Shown: positions 53,606-62,347 of the stretch, in pieces | How the letters are laid out: every line of letters begins with the position of its first letter | Numbering within the stretch: position 1 is the first letter of the stretch | Assembly (NCBI GenBank): GCA_015709655.1 | Contig: CP054181.1 | Location: 857,262 to 921,261 of the forward strand | Length of the DNA: 64,000 bases | Reading direction: 5' to 3' | From: Ignavibacteria bacterium | GTDB taxonomy: Bacteria > Bacteroidota > Ignavibacteria > Kapaibacteriales > Kapaibacteriaceae | Notes under the pieces: model-generated | Databases searched by the model: none | What the model was told of the DNA's origin: nothing | The model's input: the letters and a program-made list of their open reading frames with translations, nothing else | Made by a program: the position numbers and the translations under genes

Positions 53606-55201
53606 CTATTGATAAATTTTTGTAACATCTCGCCGACCAGCGAAACCCGAAAAATCTCCGGCCTCGGTAGCGTCATCTTCTACGAGTCTGACCCACAGGA
53701 AATACTTTCGTATCCACCGCCACTTGTACTTTAAACTGTTTCTGCGTAGAAACTGCACCATGTATGGATGTGCCTTAATGGTAACACCCAGCTTCCACGT
53801 CCGTGCGCGGAAATTCCGCAACCACCGGTCAATCGTGGCAGCAGTTGTGCCCGGGTTTTGCACCTTGCCAGTGCCAAAGCACAGCGGACAGTCGTCGCTC
53901 GACCGTTCGGCAACACTCTGCCGGATGCGCTGGCGTGTTAGCTGCATTAAACCAAGCTGGGTAACCGGAAACACGACTGTTTTAGCGCGATCTCTGGCCA
54001 GCTCACGTTTCATTTCGGAATAAATCCGCCGACGGTTCTCGTCCTGTTGCATATCAATAAAGTCAACAAGAATAATACCGCCGATATCGCGCAGCCTGAT
54101 CTGTTTTGCCACTTCGCGGACCGCTTCGAAGTTGGTTTTCACGGCGTTATCTTCCTGAGTACGTTCATTGGAAGCACGTCCGCTATTCACATCAATCACC
54201 ACCATTGCCTCGGTATGATCAACCACAATGGTCCCGCCGCTGGGCAGCTGTACGCGCCGCTGATGCGTTTGATGAACCTCGGTTTCGATGCTGAAGGTAT
54301 CAAACAGGGGTGCCGAGTCCGTATAGAGCTCGATTTTGCCGCGCAGATGGGGCGCCGTCCGCTCGATGTAGTTTTTAATCTCGCGGTACACCTTCCTGTC
54401 ATCAACCACCACCTGCTGCACATCATCTTTAAAGAGATCCCGAATCACGCCGCGGGCGGCTCCGGTTTCCTTGTACAGAAGTTGCGGGTGTCCGGCCTTC
54501 CGTACCTGGGCTTCGATTTCGGTCCATGTTTCTACCAGTGTTGAAAAGTCACGCTGGACATCTTCGCTTTCAAGGCCACTGGCGGCTGTCCTGATAATGC
54601 ACCCCATGCCTTCGGGTAGAACTTCACGAGCTAGAATTCGCAGTCTGCGCCGCTCGCGGTACGACTGTATTTTCCGGCTGACGCCAACACTGTCTTCAAA
54701 CGGCATCAGCACAACATTCCTTCCGGGCAACCCCACCTTGGTGGTTACCCGAACTCCTTTCTGATGATAGGCCTCGCGGCTTACCTGAACAATCACGCGC
54801 TGCTTGGGCTGCAGGTTGATGACCACTTCACCGCTGCGTTTTGTAGAGAAGGTAGGAAGTTTCTTTTTCGAGACAACCTTGGCGGTTCGCAGTGCTACAT
54901 CACTGGAATCAAGCGTCTCGGCTAACGGCTTTTCGGCTTCGTCGTCGTCATTGTCAATATCATCCTCTTCCATCGACGAATCAACATCGCTAAAATGCAG
55001 GAATGCATCCTGCTCAAGGCCAATATCAATAAAGGCCGCATTCATTCCCTGGAGAATCTTGGTAACCTTGCCAAGATAGATATTGCCAACATGATGTTCG
55101 GTATCGGGCTCCTCGGTAAATAACTCGGCAAGCCTGCCATCTTCGGTAATGGCAATGCGTTGGTGCGTTGGAGTTACGTTAATGAGGATTCGGCGAACCA
55201 T
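53606..55201 (-). CDS. rng: Ribonuclease G/E family protein
   Basis: 531 residues from the ATG at 55201 (MVRRILINVTPTHQRIAITED). The reading frame is open another 40 codons upstream, but that stretch is the SRP RNA gene, so it is not protein. S1-like domain at about 35-130 (VGNIYLGKVTKILQGMNAAFIDIG) with a long acidic insertion (DSSMEEDDIDNDDDEAEK). The RNase E/G core has VVDHTEAMVVIDVNSGR with catalytic Asp and IILVDFIDMQ; zinc-link-type Cys pair in CPLCFGTGKV. It lacks the long C-terminal degradosome scaffold, so it is RNase G-like. Processes rRNA and mRNA 5' ends. Confidence 0.95.
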   Translation of the reverse strand: MVRRILINVTPTHQRIAITEDGRLAELFTEEPDTEHHVGNIYLGKVTKILQGMNAAFIDIGLEQDAFLHFSDVDSSMEEDDIDNDDDEAEKPLAETLDSSDVALRTAKVVSKKKLPTFSTKRSGEVVINLQPKQRVIVQVSREAYHQKGVRVTTKVGLPGRNVVLMPFEDSVGVSRKIQSYRERRRLRILAREVLPEGMGCIIRTAASGLESEDVQRDFSTLVETWTEIEAQVRKAGHPQLLYKETGAARGVIRDLFKDDVQQVVVDDRKVYREIKNYIERTAPHLRGKIELYTDSAPLFDTFSIETEVHQTHQRRVQLPSGGTIVVDHTEAMVVIDVNSGRASNERTQEDNAVKTNFEAVREVAKQIRLRDIGGIILVDFIDMQQDENRRRIYSEMKRELARDRAKTVVFPVTQLGLMQLTRQRIRQSVAERSSDDCPLCFGTGKVQNPGTTAATIDRWLRNFRARTWKLGVTIKAHPYMVQFLRRNSLKYKWRWIRKYFLWVRLVEDDATEAGDFSGFAGRRDVTKIYQ

Positions 55202-55244
55202 CCGGTTGTTTTCAGAGACGCTGCTCGTTGTAATATCAAAAAAA

Positions 55245-55340
55245 AGCCAAGTGATCCGTGGCGCATTGTACACAAACTGACCGTTGCTTCCTTCCGGACC
55301 TGGCGGAGTTGGGTTCGGCACAATCGCACGGGACTTGGCT
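55245..55340 (-). ncRNA. ffs: Small bacterial SRP RNA (4.5S type)
   Basis: On the minus strand the apical loop sequence CCAGGTCCGGAAGGAAGCA is present, the hallmark of bacterial SRP RNA that binds Ffh. The ends pair: AGCCAAGT at the 5' end (55340-55333) with ACTTGGCT at the 3' end (55252-55245), with further pairing (CCCGTG / CACGG) inside. The final stem is followed by a run of eight T (counting the stem's last T), an intrinsic terminator. The RNA is about 96 nt. It lies just upstream of rng, so any rng start in this region would be wrong. Ffh is encoded at 3938. Confidence 0.95.
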
Positions 55341-55346
55341 GAACGA

Positions 55347-55354
55347 CAAAGTTA
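55347..55354 (-). promoter_or_regulatory. TAACTTTG -7 box of the SRP RNA gene
   Basis: Exact TAnnTTTG, then the 6-nt spacer TCGTTC, then the predicted 5' end of the SRP RNA (A at 55340). Because the RNA's 5' end is fixed by its closing stem, this gives an internal calibration of box-to-start distance: six bases. Confidence 0.75.
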
Positions 55355-55468
55355 CACAAATGATGTCAAATACGCTACATCATTCATTCCCATTCGATTT
55401 TCAAATTCTCATTCGGTGCTGCTTAACCGCTTGATAAACCAACGGGCATGCTCGCACTGTTATGACTG

Positions 55469-56731
55469 TTAGAGCCCCTTCCAAGCCTCCCAGTAATCCT
55501 CCTGCAGTTCGGCAGCACCCATTGCAAACGCTGTTGGCCGAATTACAAAGCAGGTTTCGAACATAAAGGCAAGTGTTCCTTCAAGTTTTTCGGGCTTTAA
55601 GTCGGCGTTGGTCATCCGGTTAAACGTTGCAGCATCAGGGCCGTGTCCCGTCATACAATTATGGAGCGATGCACCACCCGGCTCAAAGCCGCCGCCTTCC
55701 TTCCCGTCGTATATCCCTTCGATCAGTCCCATGAACTCGTTCATGAAGTTGCGGTGGAACCAGGGTGGACGGAAGGTGTGTTCGGCAACCATCCACCGTG
55801 GCGGGAAGATGGCGAAATCGGCATTTGCAGTACCGGGGATAGCACTCGGACTGGTGAGAACGGTGTAGATGGATGGATCGGGATGGTCGAAGGTAACGGT
55901 ATTAATACACTGGAACCGGCGAAGGTCATACTTGTACGGAGCATAGTTACCGTGCCAGCCAACAACATTCAGCGGACTATGATTGTAGCTTCCTTCCCAC
56001 AGATTCCCCATAAACTTGGCAACAACCCTAAAGTCACCTTTTTTGTTTTCATACCACGCTTCCGGATACAGGAAGTCACGCGGGTAGGCAAGTCCGTTTG
56101 CACCAATCGGCCCCAAATCGGGCAGTCGGAGAGCGGCACCGTAGTTCTCTAACATGTAACCTCTCGACGGACCCTGAACTTCAACCCGGAACTTGATTCC
56201 GCGCGGGATCACGCAGATTTCACACGGCTCAACCTCGATGATCCCCATCTCGGTAAGCAACCGCAAGGTTCCTTGCTGCGGTACGATTAAAAGCTCACCA
56301 TCGGCATTGTAAAAAAACTCATCATTCATGGAAGAGTTGGCACGGTACACGTGAATGGCAACACCGGAATGGGTGGCCAGATCGCCATTCCCTGCCATCG
56401 TTACAATGCCTTCAACAAATGTTGTTGGCTCAGACGGAATGGGAAGGGGGCTCCAGCGAAGTTGGTTCGGCGTTGTCTCTACTTCGGTAAACGCCGATGA
56501 CCGGATAAGTCCGTTGCTGATACGTTGATATGGCTTATGGACTGCCGAGGGGTGAAGACGATACATCCAGGAGCGCTTATTCAGGCTTCGCGGCATGGTA
56601 AACGCCGTACCGTTAATCTGCTCTACAAACAATCCCAACGGATGTTTTTGTGGTGAATTCTGACCCTCCGGAAGGGCACCCTTCTCTGCTTCGGTAGCGA
56701 ACTCATTACCAAAGCCACTCATATAGCCCAT
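55469..56731 (-). CDS. hmgA: Homogentisate 1,2-dioxygenase
   Basis: 420 residues from the ATG at 56731 ([21 protein letters not shown]), preceded by GAGGAT; codons further upstream in the same frame read through tRNA-Arg and are not protein. Ring-cleaving Fe(II) enzyme of tyrosine/phenylalanine catabolism, forming maleylacetoacetate. Iron-site segments: [15 protein letters not shown] and [12 protein letters not shown]. Other conserved blocks: [30 protein letters not shown]. No other tyrosine-degradation genes are adjacent. It directly follows a tRNA gene on the same strand. Confidence 0.96.
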   Translation of the reverse strand: MGYMSGFGNEFATEAEKGALPEGQNSPQKHPLGLFVEQINGTAFTMPRSLNKRSWMYRLHPSAVHKPYQRISNGLIRSSAFTEVETTPNQLRWSPLPIPSEPTTFVEGIVTMAGNGDLATHSGVAIHVYRANSSMNDEFFYNADGELLIVPQQGTLRLLTEMGIIEVEPCEICVIPRGIKFRVEVQGPSRGYMLENYGAALRLPDLGPIGANGLAYPRDFLYPEAWYENKKGDFRVVAKFMGNLWEGSYNHSPLNVVGWHGNYAPYKYDLRRFQCINTVTFDHPDPSIYTVLTSPSAIPGTANADFAIFPPRWMVAEHTFRPPWFHRNFMNEFMGLIEGIYDGKEGGGFEPGGASLHNCMTGHGPDAATFNRMTNADLKPEKLEGTLAFMFETCFVIRPTAFAMGAAELQEDYWEAWKGL

Positions 56732-56769
56732 GATATCCTCGCTGAAAAATAAATTTTTGGTGTGGGAAG

Positions 56770-56844
56770 CGCGCCCAGCAGGACTCGAACCTGCGACCCG
56801 CAGCTTAGAAGGCTGCTGCTCTAATCCTGCTGAGCTATGGGCGC
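56770..56844 (-). tRNA. tRNA-Arg (anticodon TCT)
   Basis: Cloverleaf on the minus strand: acceptor arms GCGCCCA (56844-56838) and TGGGCGC; anticodon stem GCAGC with loop CTTCTAA, giving anticodon TCT; T arm GGTTCGAGTCC. The discriminator base is G and CCA is not encoded (next bases CTT). TATTTTTG 15 nt upstream is a good promoter box. Confidence 0.96.
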
Positions 56845-56859
56845 GTATGAAAAGAAGAG

Positions 56860-56867
56860 CAAAAATA
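56860..56867 (-). promoter_or_regulatory. TATTTTTG -7 box for tRNA-Arg
   Basis: Exact TAnnTTTG on the minus strand. With a 6-nt spacer, transcription starts near 56853, leaving an ~8-nt leader before the mature tRNA 5' end. Confidence 0.55.
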
Positions 56868-57076
56868 GGAAGGGGCGTCCTACCGAACATCACCATAACT
56901 GAAAATCACGGCATGCCGCCGGCTCCCGGTCCCTCCATTGCTTGGACCCTGACAGACGCGATGACTACACGTATCGTACGTACCCGTGGTTGTGCCTGCC
57001 GGAACCATCGGGATCTGGCGTCCAGCCAGATCTCATCGTGCGTCGTGGTGGGCGGACAGCTGCCCCCGTGAAAGCT

Positions 57077-57100
57077 CCCCAACCGCCGTGCACGTTGGGG
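57077..57100. other. CCCCAAC / GTTGGGG hairpin
   Basis: 7-bp perfect stem with a 10-nt loop in the gap between tRNA-Arg (starting 56844) and the small ORF at 57144. No T-run follows, so it is not a clear terminator. The rest of 56868-57107 holds no recognisable gene. Confidence 0.4.
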
Positions 57101-57143
57101 GTGGCAGTAACTTTGGCACGGTTTTCGGTGTCATACAAGTACC

Positions 57144-57392
57144 ATGGAATGGTTCGACATATACGATGAAGTTTCTGCCGCCGTTGCCGATTTTGTAGCC
57201 CGGCACAATAAAATCCCAGCCGAAGTGGCTGTGTCGACCTCCCTCTATTCCTGGATGGCTGCCATGCAGCGAGAATCAGCAGAGCTTTCGGGTCTCCCGG
57301 GTTCCGAAACGGTGGTTGCAGATACCCCCTTTGGAGCAATACCGGTAGTAATCGACGAAGCCCTGGGCCCCTTTGATATCATGCCCGGCTAA
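57144..57392 (+). CDS. Small hypothetical protein (82 residues)
   Basis: Starts MEWFDIYDEVSAAVADFVARH and ends EALGPFDIMPG; composition is that of a soluble acidic protein with helices (Ala/Glu/Val-rich). TAACTTTG at 57108-57115 is a plausible promoter, giving a start near 57122. The opposite-strand frame looks less protein-like. I recognise no family. It sits alone between tRNA-Arg and rpsA. Real or not is uncertain. Confidence 0.5.
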   Translation: MEWFDIYDEVSAAVADFVARHNKIPAEVAVSTSLYSWMAAMQRESAELSGLPGSETVVADTPFGAIPVVIDEALGPFDIMPG

Positions 57393-57425
57393 GCCCCTTA
57401 CCCCTACCCAGACATTCCGGGGCCA

Positions 57426-57455
57426 TTGTCATATCCATTTTTTGCAGTAATTTTG
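57426..57455 (+). promoter_or_regulatory. TTG / TAATTTTG promoter of rpsA
   Basis: TTG at 57426-57428 and TAATTTTG at 57448-57455, 19 bp apart. This is the full Bacteroidota arrangement (-33 TTG, N19-21, -7 TAnnTTTG). Predicted start near 57462 gives a leader of about 85 nt before rpsA, so unlike the leaderless genes this one has a normal 5' UTR. Confidence 0.75.
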
Positions 57456-57546
57456 CTCTTTCCGGCTCGTACTTATTTGTTTCACTAATCAAAATTGCTC
57501 ATCAACACCGGTTACGAGCCTCGATGTTGGAGAGTCAGGAGACTGT

Positions 57547-59388
57547 ATGTCGGAAGAAACTACCCATGTTACCGAGGACGTCAGCATGTCTGCTGTTGCC
57601 GAGGTTTCCTCTAACCTGGGTCAGCCGAAGCAGAACAGAAAGACGGCGCTCGCAAAAATCCTTGAGGGTGATCTTGATACTGTAACCATGGACGATGCCG
57701 CGTTCATGAATTTGTTCGATACCAGCATTTCGCAGGTAAAAGAAGACGAGATGGTCCATGGCAAGGTCATCTCGGTTAATAAGGATGAAATCCTTGTTGA
57801 TATTGGCTTTAAATCACTGGGCATTGTTCCGCGTGCCGAATTCGTTGGAGCCGAAACATTAAATGTGGGCGATCCTGTTGACGTATTCGTTGAGAAAATC
57901 GAGGATCCCAATGGCCGGTTGATTTTATCGCGCCGGCGTGCCGATTTCATGAAGACGTGGGATGACATCCTGAAGCTTCACGAAACACAGGAAACCACGT
58001 CCGTTCGCATCCTCCGTCGCATCAAGGGCGGTATGGTTGTTGACCTGCTTGGCATCGAAGCCTTTTTGCCGGGCTCTCAAATTGATATTCGTCCGGTACG
58101 TGATTTTGACGCATGGGTAACCAAGGCTATCGACGTACGTGTTGTGAAAGTTAATCATCCAAGTGAAAACGTTGTGGTGAGCCACAAGGTACTGCTCGAA
58201 GAGCAGCTCTCGGATCAGCGCGGCAAGATTCTGAATATGCTTGAAAAAGGCTTGGTGCTCGAAGGCGTCGTGAAGGCCGTAAGCGACTTCGGCGTATTCG
58301 TTGACCTTGGTGGCGTGGATGGTCTGGTTCACATTACTGACTTGTCGTGGGGACGTGTTACACATCCAAGCGAAATTGTTCAGCTTGACGAGCAGGTAAA
58401 GGTCGTTGTCCTGGATTACGATCCAAACCGCAAGCGGATTTCACTGGGCATGAAGCAGCTTACGTCGCACCCGTGGGATGAAATCGGCGAGAAGTACGAG
58501 CCAGGTACTAAGGTGTCCGGCAAGGTTGTTTCGCTTACCGACTACGGTGCATTTATCGAAATTGAAAAGGGTGTCGAAGGTCTGATTCACATCAGTGAAA
58601 TGAGCTGGACCCAGCACATTAAGCATCCGTCACAAGTTGTGTCGCTCGGACAAATCGTGAACGCCATCGTCCTGAGCATTGACAAGGCAGAACGCAAACT
58701 TGCTCTTGGTATGAAGCAACTCGAGCCGGATCCGTGGAACGACCATACGGCTAAGTACCCCGTTGGATCAGTTCATCAGGGCGTTGTTCGCAACCTTACA
58801 AACTTTGGCGTCTTCGTAGAACTTGAACCCGGCGTGGATGGTCTGGTACATATCTCTGACCTGAGCTGGACCAAGAAAATCAGGCACCCCGGTGAGTTTG
58901 TTAAGAAGGGCGACACCATCGACGTGGTAGTGCTGGCAATCGATAACGAGCACCGTCGTATCTCGCTTGGTCATAAACAAATTTCAGAAAACCCATGGGA
59001 TATTTTTGAAAGTGAAGTGGGCGTTGGCACCGAAACCGAAGGCAAGATTCTGCGTCTGATTGACAAGGGCCTGATCGTTGAACTGCCCCAGGGTGTTGAC
59101 GGCTTTGTTCCGGTATCGCAGCTTTCGTTTGCACCGGTACGTACGATTGCCGACTACTTCTCACCTGACCAGGTGTTACCGTTAAAAGTAGTTGAGTTTG
59201 ACAAAGAACAAAAGAAAATTGTCCTTTCAGCAGTTGAGTACCTCCGCGGTAAGAGCGAAGATGTGGTGGCAGCCTACAATGCCAATCACCCTGTACCCAA
59301 TGCCGACAAGTACAACGTGGATGGAACGGCCAGCTCGTCAACCACCATCGAAGATTTGGAGTCAAGCGAACCTGCCGAAGGCGAATAA
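57547..59388 (+). CDS. rpsA: 30S ribosomal protein S1
   Basis: 613 residues from the ATG at 57547. An acidic N-terminal leader of ~60 residues is followed by six S1 (OB-fold) domains; the last four show repeated signatures (GVVKAVSDFGVFVDLGGVDGLVHITDLSW, GKVVSLTDYGAFIEIEKGVEGLIHISEMSW, GVVRNLTNFGVFVELEPGVDGLVHISDLSW). S1 binds mRNA and feeds it into the 30S subunit. Length is close to the six-domain Bacteroidota form. It matters here that S1 helps ribosomes use mRNAs with weak or no Shine-Dalgarno. Long leader and strong promoter; terminator follows. Confidence 0.96.
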   Translation: MSEETTHVTEDVSMSAVAEVSSNLGQPKQNRKTALAKILEGDLDTVTMDDAAFMNLFDTSISQVKEDEMVHGKVISVNKDEILVDIGFKSLGIVPRAEFVGAETLNVGDPVDVFVEKIEDPNGRLILSRRRADFMKTWDDILKLHETQETTSVRILRRIKGGMVVDLLGIEAFLPGSQIDIRPVRDFDAWVTKAIDVRVVKVNHPSENVVVSHKVLLEEQLSDQRGKILNMLEKGLVLEGVVKAVSDFGVFVDLGGVDGLVHITDLSWGRVTHPSEIVQLDEQVKVVVLDYDPNRKRISLGMKQLTSHPWDEIGEKYEPGTKVSGKVVSLTDYGAFIEIEKGVEGLIHISEMSWTQHIKHPSQVVSLGQIVNAIVLSIDKAERKLALGMKQLEPDPWNDHTAKYPVGSVHQGVVRNLTNFGVFVELEPGVDGLVHISDLSWTKKIRHPGEFVKKGDTIDVVVLAIDNEHRRISLGHKQISENPWDIFESEVGVGTETEGKILRLIDKGLIVELPQGVDGFVPVSQLSFAPVRTIADYFSPDQVLPLKVVEFDKEQKKIVLSAVEYLRGKSEDVVAAYNANHPVPNADKYNVDGTASSSTTIEDLESSEPAEGE

Positions 59389-59418
59389 CCTTCATCACTC
59401 CGTCGTGATCTAAAATCC

Positions 59419-59456
59419 AAGCCCCTTTACTTTTTGTGAAGGGGCTTTATTTTTCG
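59419..59456 (+). terminator. Intrinsic terminator of rpsA
   Basis: 9-bp stem AAGCCCCTT / AAGGGGCTT with an 11-nt loop, followed by TATTTTT. It lies 30 bp after the rpsA stop codon. Confidence 0.93.
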
Positions 59457-59469
59457 CCTTAATCGAACC

Positions 59470-60762
59470 ATGAATGTAGATCTGTTGCTGCAAGAGTTGT
59501 TTAGCATGACGTTTACGTCGGCCATTAAGCCCGGAACATCCCGGGTACTGTCACTCTGCTCCGCTGTTGGCAACCCGCACAAACACCTGCATGCTATCCA
59601 CGTTGCCGGTACCAACGGGAAGGGCAGCACCTGCGCAATGCTTGCGTCCATCCTTCAGTGCGCAGGTTACAAGGTTGGCTTGTACACTTCACCGCATATT
59701 CGAAGGTTTAACGAACGAATTCGCATTAACGGCGAGGCGATTTCCGATGCAACTATAATGCGCCTGGCTCCGCCACTGATGGAACATGCTAAACAAATTG
59801 GCGGAACGTTTTTTGAAGTTACAACGGCACTCGCGTTTCTGTACTTCGCAGAACAAAACACCGACGTCGCCATTATCGAAACTGGTCTTGGCGGCCGCTA
59901 TGACGCTACCAACATCATTAGTCCGCTGCTGAGTATCATTACCTCGATTGACTACGACCATACCGAATACCTTGGCACGTCGCTGGACAGCATCGCTTCC
60001 GAAAAAGCCGGCATCATAAAGCCGGATACGCCGGTCGTGCTCGGACCCCGAATTGTGAATCACGATACGGCAAACCGTACCCGTGTTGCCGACGTGTTCC
60101 GGCAGGAGGCAGCACGGAATAACGCTCCAATTATCTTCACAGCCAACAGCGTACAGGTAGATGTTGATTCCATTCACAGCGACCTGACCATGCAGGTTTC
60201 TGTCATCTGGAACGAAACCCTAAGCTATTTTAATACCGAACTTGCCGGAAAACACCAGGCCGATAACATTGCAACCGTCCTCTGTGCCGTGCAGCAGCTT
60301 CAGGGCACACTTTTTATCGGGCCAGAGCACATACGTCTCGGACTTCTGCATGTTCGAGAATCCACGGGTATGGCGGGACGTATCCAGCGGATCGGCACAG
60401 ACTCCGTGGTGGTGCTGGATGTTAGCCATAATCCATCGGGCATTGCGTGCCTCTGTACCACCCTTTTGGATGCCGGGTACGCACCTGCTTCGTGGCAGGT
60501 TGTTTTCGGTGCCATGCACGATAAAGACATACCGGGCATGCTCCATGCTCTGCTCCCGGTGACACAATCCCTACACCTGTGTACGCCGCACATTCCACGT
60601 GCCGCGCCGGTTACCATTCTTGAGACATTGGCACAGGATGCCGGCTTTACTGAGGTTCATGTTCATCCCTCGGTTGCCGCTGCCTGTCACCACGCCCGCA
60701 GCCTTGGACGCACGCTGATCTGCGGCAGTTTTCACGTTGCCGACGAAGCCTTGGAAGGCTAA
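59470..60762 (+). CDS. folC: Folylpolyglutamate/dihydrofolate synthase
   Basis: 430 residues. Mur-ligase family ATP-dependent enzyme that adds glutamate to folates (and makes dihydrofolate from dihydropteroate). P-loop AGTNGKGSTCAM at about 39-50; TSPHIRRFNERIRING substrate region; IIETGLGGRYDATN and DYDHTEYLGTSLDSIASEKAGI further on; C-terminal domain with LDVSHNPSG. The start at 59470 is only 13 bp after the rpsA terminator. purH follows after 40 bp, tying folate to purine synthesis, because PurH uses formyl-folate. Confidence 0.94.
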   Translation: MNVDLLLQELFSMTFTSAIKPGTSRVLSLCSAVGNPHKHLHAIHVAGTNGKGSTCAMLASILQCAGYKVGLYTSPHIRRFNERIRINGEAISDATIMRLAPPLMEHAKQIGGTFFEVTTALAFLYFAEQNTDVAIIETGLGGRYDATNIISPLLSIITSIDYDHTEYLGTSLDSIASEKAGIIKPDTPVVLGPRIVNHDTANRTRVADVFRQEAARNNAPIIFTANSVQVDVDSIHSDLTMQVSVIWNETLSYFNTELAGKHQADNIATVLCAVQQLQGTLFIGPEHIRLGLLHVRESTGMAGRIQRIGTDSVVVLDVSHNPSGIACLCTTLLDAGYAPASWQVVFGAMHDKDIPGMLHALLPVTQSLHLCTPHIPRAAPVTILETLAQDAGFTEVHVHPSVAAACHHARSLGRTLICGSFHVADEALEG

Positions 60763-60791
60763 AGTCAACGTCGTAAAGCAATCCGGTCCTG

Positions 60792-60799
60792 TAGCTTTG
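60792..60799 (+). promoter_or_regulatory. TAGCTTTG -7 box, 3 nt before the purH ATG
   Basis: Exact TAnnTTTG, then TGC, then ATG at 60803. It is the shortest spacing among the leaderless candidates. Confidence 0.5.
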
Positions 60800-60802
60800 T
60801 GC

Positions 60803-62347
60803 ATGACATCACGCACTGCCCTTATCTCGGTTTCAGATAAAACCGATGTTGTCGCGTTAGCCCGTGAACTCCATCAGCTTGGCTTCAGCATCATATCCAC
60901 TGGTGGCACAGCCGCCCTTCTCAGGCAAGAAGGCATCCCGGTGACACCGGTATCCGATGTAACAGGTTTCCCTGAAATAATGGACGGAAGAGTGAAGACG
61001 TTGCACCCGAACATCCATGGAGGTTTGCTGGGAATCCCAACGAACCCGGCACATGCTGAACAAATGCAGAAGCATGGTATTAATAAAATTGACATTGCGG
61101 TGATCAATCTATACCCATTCGAGAAAACCGTCGCAGACAGCAACTCAACTCATGATGACATCATTGAGAATATCGACATAGGTGGTCCGGCCATGATACG
61201 CGCTGCTGCGAAGAACTATGCCAATACGCTGGTTGTTGTTAACCCCGAACAGTATAGCACAGTACTCACACAAATCCGGGAAAGCATACACACTCATGCC
61301 GAGATACCATTGGATGTACGTGAGAAACTGGCAATGGAAGCCTTTTCGCATACGGCCCGCTACGATGCCATGATCAGCTCATACCTTTCCACAAAAACGG
61401 GCACCCTGTTCCCGTCCGAAACGGCGATCCCCTTGAAGCAGGATTTGCATCTGCGGTACGGCGAAAATCCGCAGCAGCAAGCGATGCTGTACGGACGTTT
61501 TACCCAGAGCTTCCAGTCGGTCCACGGCAAGGAGCTAAGCTATAACAACGTCCTGGATGTTGATGCAGCGGCTAAGCTGTGCCTGGAGTTTACCGAACCA
61601 ACTGTGTGCATCATCAAGCATAACAACCCATGTGGAGTTGGAAGTGGAACGGGGCTTATAGATGCATGGGAAAAAGCATTTGCCACCGACACTGTAAGCC
61701 CCTTTGGGGGAATCATCTGCGTTAATACAGAAGTTGACGAAGAGTTTGCAAGCCATATCCATCCGATATTCACCGAAGTTATCATTGCACCGTCGTTTTC
61801 GGATGGTGCGTTAGCGATCCTTAGGAAAAAGAAAGACCGACGGCTTGTTATCACCACTGTTTTCAGCAAAACTCCAGAAGCCGGTTTAGATATTCGCACC
61901 GTAACGAACGGATTCCTGATTCAGCAGGCCAACGCTCGCCTGCTTAACAGCAATGAGCTACGAGTTGTTACCAAACGCCAGCCAACATCCAACGAGCACC
62001 AGGCAATGATGTTTGCATGGAAGATTGCCAAACACGTTAAGAGTAACGCCATTGTGTATGCCCAGGCAGACCGGTCATTGGGCATCGGTGCCGGTCAGAT
62101 GTCACGTGTTGATTCAGCGCGGATAGCTGCCTTAAAAGCATCTGATGCCAGACTCTCGTTGCAAGGATGTGCTGTAGCGTCCGATGCCTTTTTCCCTTTT
62201 GCTGACGGATTACTGCAGGCTGCCCAAGCTGGTGCCACGTGCATCATTCAACCGGGGGGCTCTGTTAGGGATGATGAAGTGATTCAGGCAGCGAATGACC
62301 ACGGGCTGGCAATGATGTTTACCGGGATGCGGCATTTCAAGCACTAG
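60803..62347 (+). CDS. purH: Bifunctional AICAR formyltransferase / IMP cyclohydrolase
   Basis: 514 residues from the ATG at 60803 (MTSRTALISVSDKTDVVALA). IMP cyclohydrolase domain at about 1-200 (ISTGGTAALLR, DGRVKTLHPNIHGGLL). AICAR transformylase follows: LRYGENPQQQAMLYGRF, IIKHNNPCGVGSGTGL, KSNAIVYAQADRSLGIGAGQMSRVDSA. Last two steps of purine synthesis. The frame is open 22 codons upstream, but those residues are not conserved and the -7 box would lie inside. Ends 11 bp into the cyclase gene on the other strand. Confidence 0.96.
   Translation: MTSRTALISVSDKTDVVALARELHQLGFSIISTGGTAALLRQEGIPVTPVSDVTGFPEIMDGRVKTLHPNIHGGLLGIPTNPAHAEQMQKHGINKIDIAVINLYPFEKTVADSNSTHDDIIENIDIGGPAMIRAAAKNYANTLVVVNPEQYSTVLTQIRESIHTHAEIPLDVREKLAMEAFSHTARYDAMISSYLSTKTGTLFPSETAIPLKQDLHLRYGENPQQQAMLYGRFTQSFQSVHGKELSYNNVLDVDAAAKLCLEFTEPTVCIIKHNNPCGVGSGTGLIDAWEKAFATDTVSPFGGIICVNTEVDEEFASHIHPIFTEVIIAPSFSDGALAILRKKKDRRLVITTVFSKTPEAGLDIRTVTNGFLIQQANARLLNSNELRVVTKRQPTSNEHQAMMFAWKIAKHVKSNAIVYAQADRSLGIGAGQMSRVDSARIAALKASDARLSLQGCAVASDAFFPFADGLLQAAQAGATCIIQPGGSVRDDEVIQAANDHGLAMMFTGMRHFKH

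Noticed and set aside
55202..55321. N-terminal extension of rng by 40 codons
   Set aside because: This region is the SRP RNA gene and its terminator; the conserved protein starts at 55201.
56732..56896. N-terminal extension of hmgA by 55 codons
   Set aside because: It translates through tRNA-Arg; the conserved start [11 protein letters not shown] is at 56731 with a good ribosome site.
56730..57071. Plus-strand frame of 113 codons starting near 56730
   Set aside because: It runs antisense through tRNA-Arg and reads [16 protein letters not shown], a typical artefact of translating a tRNA.
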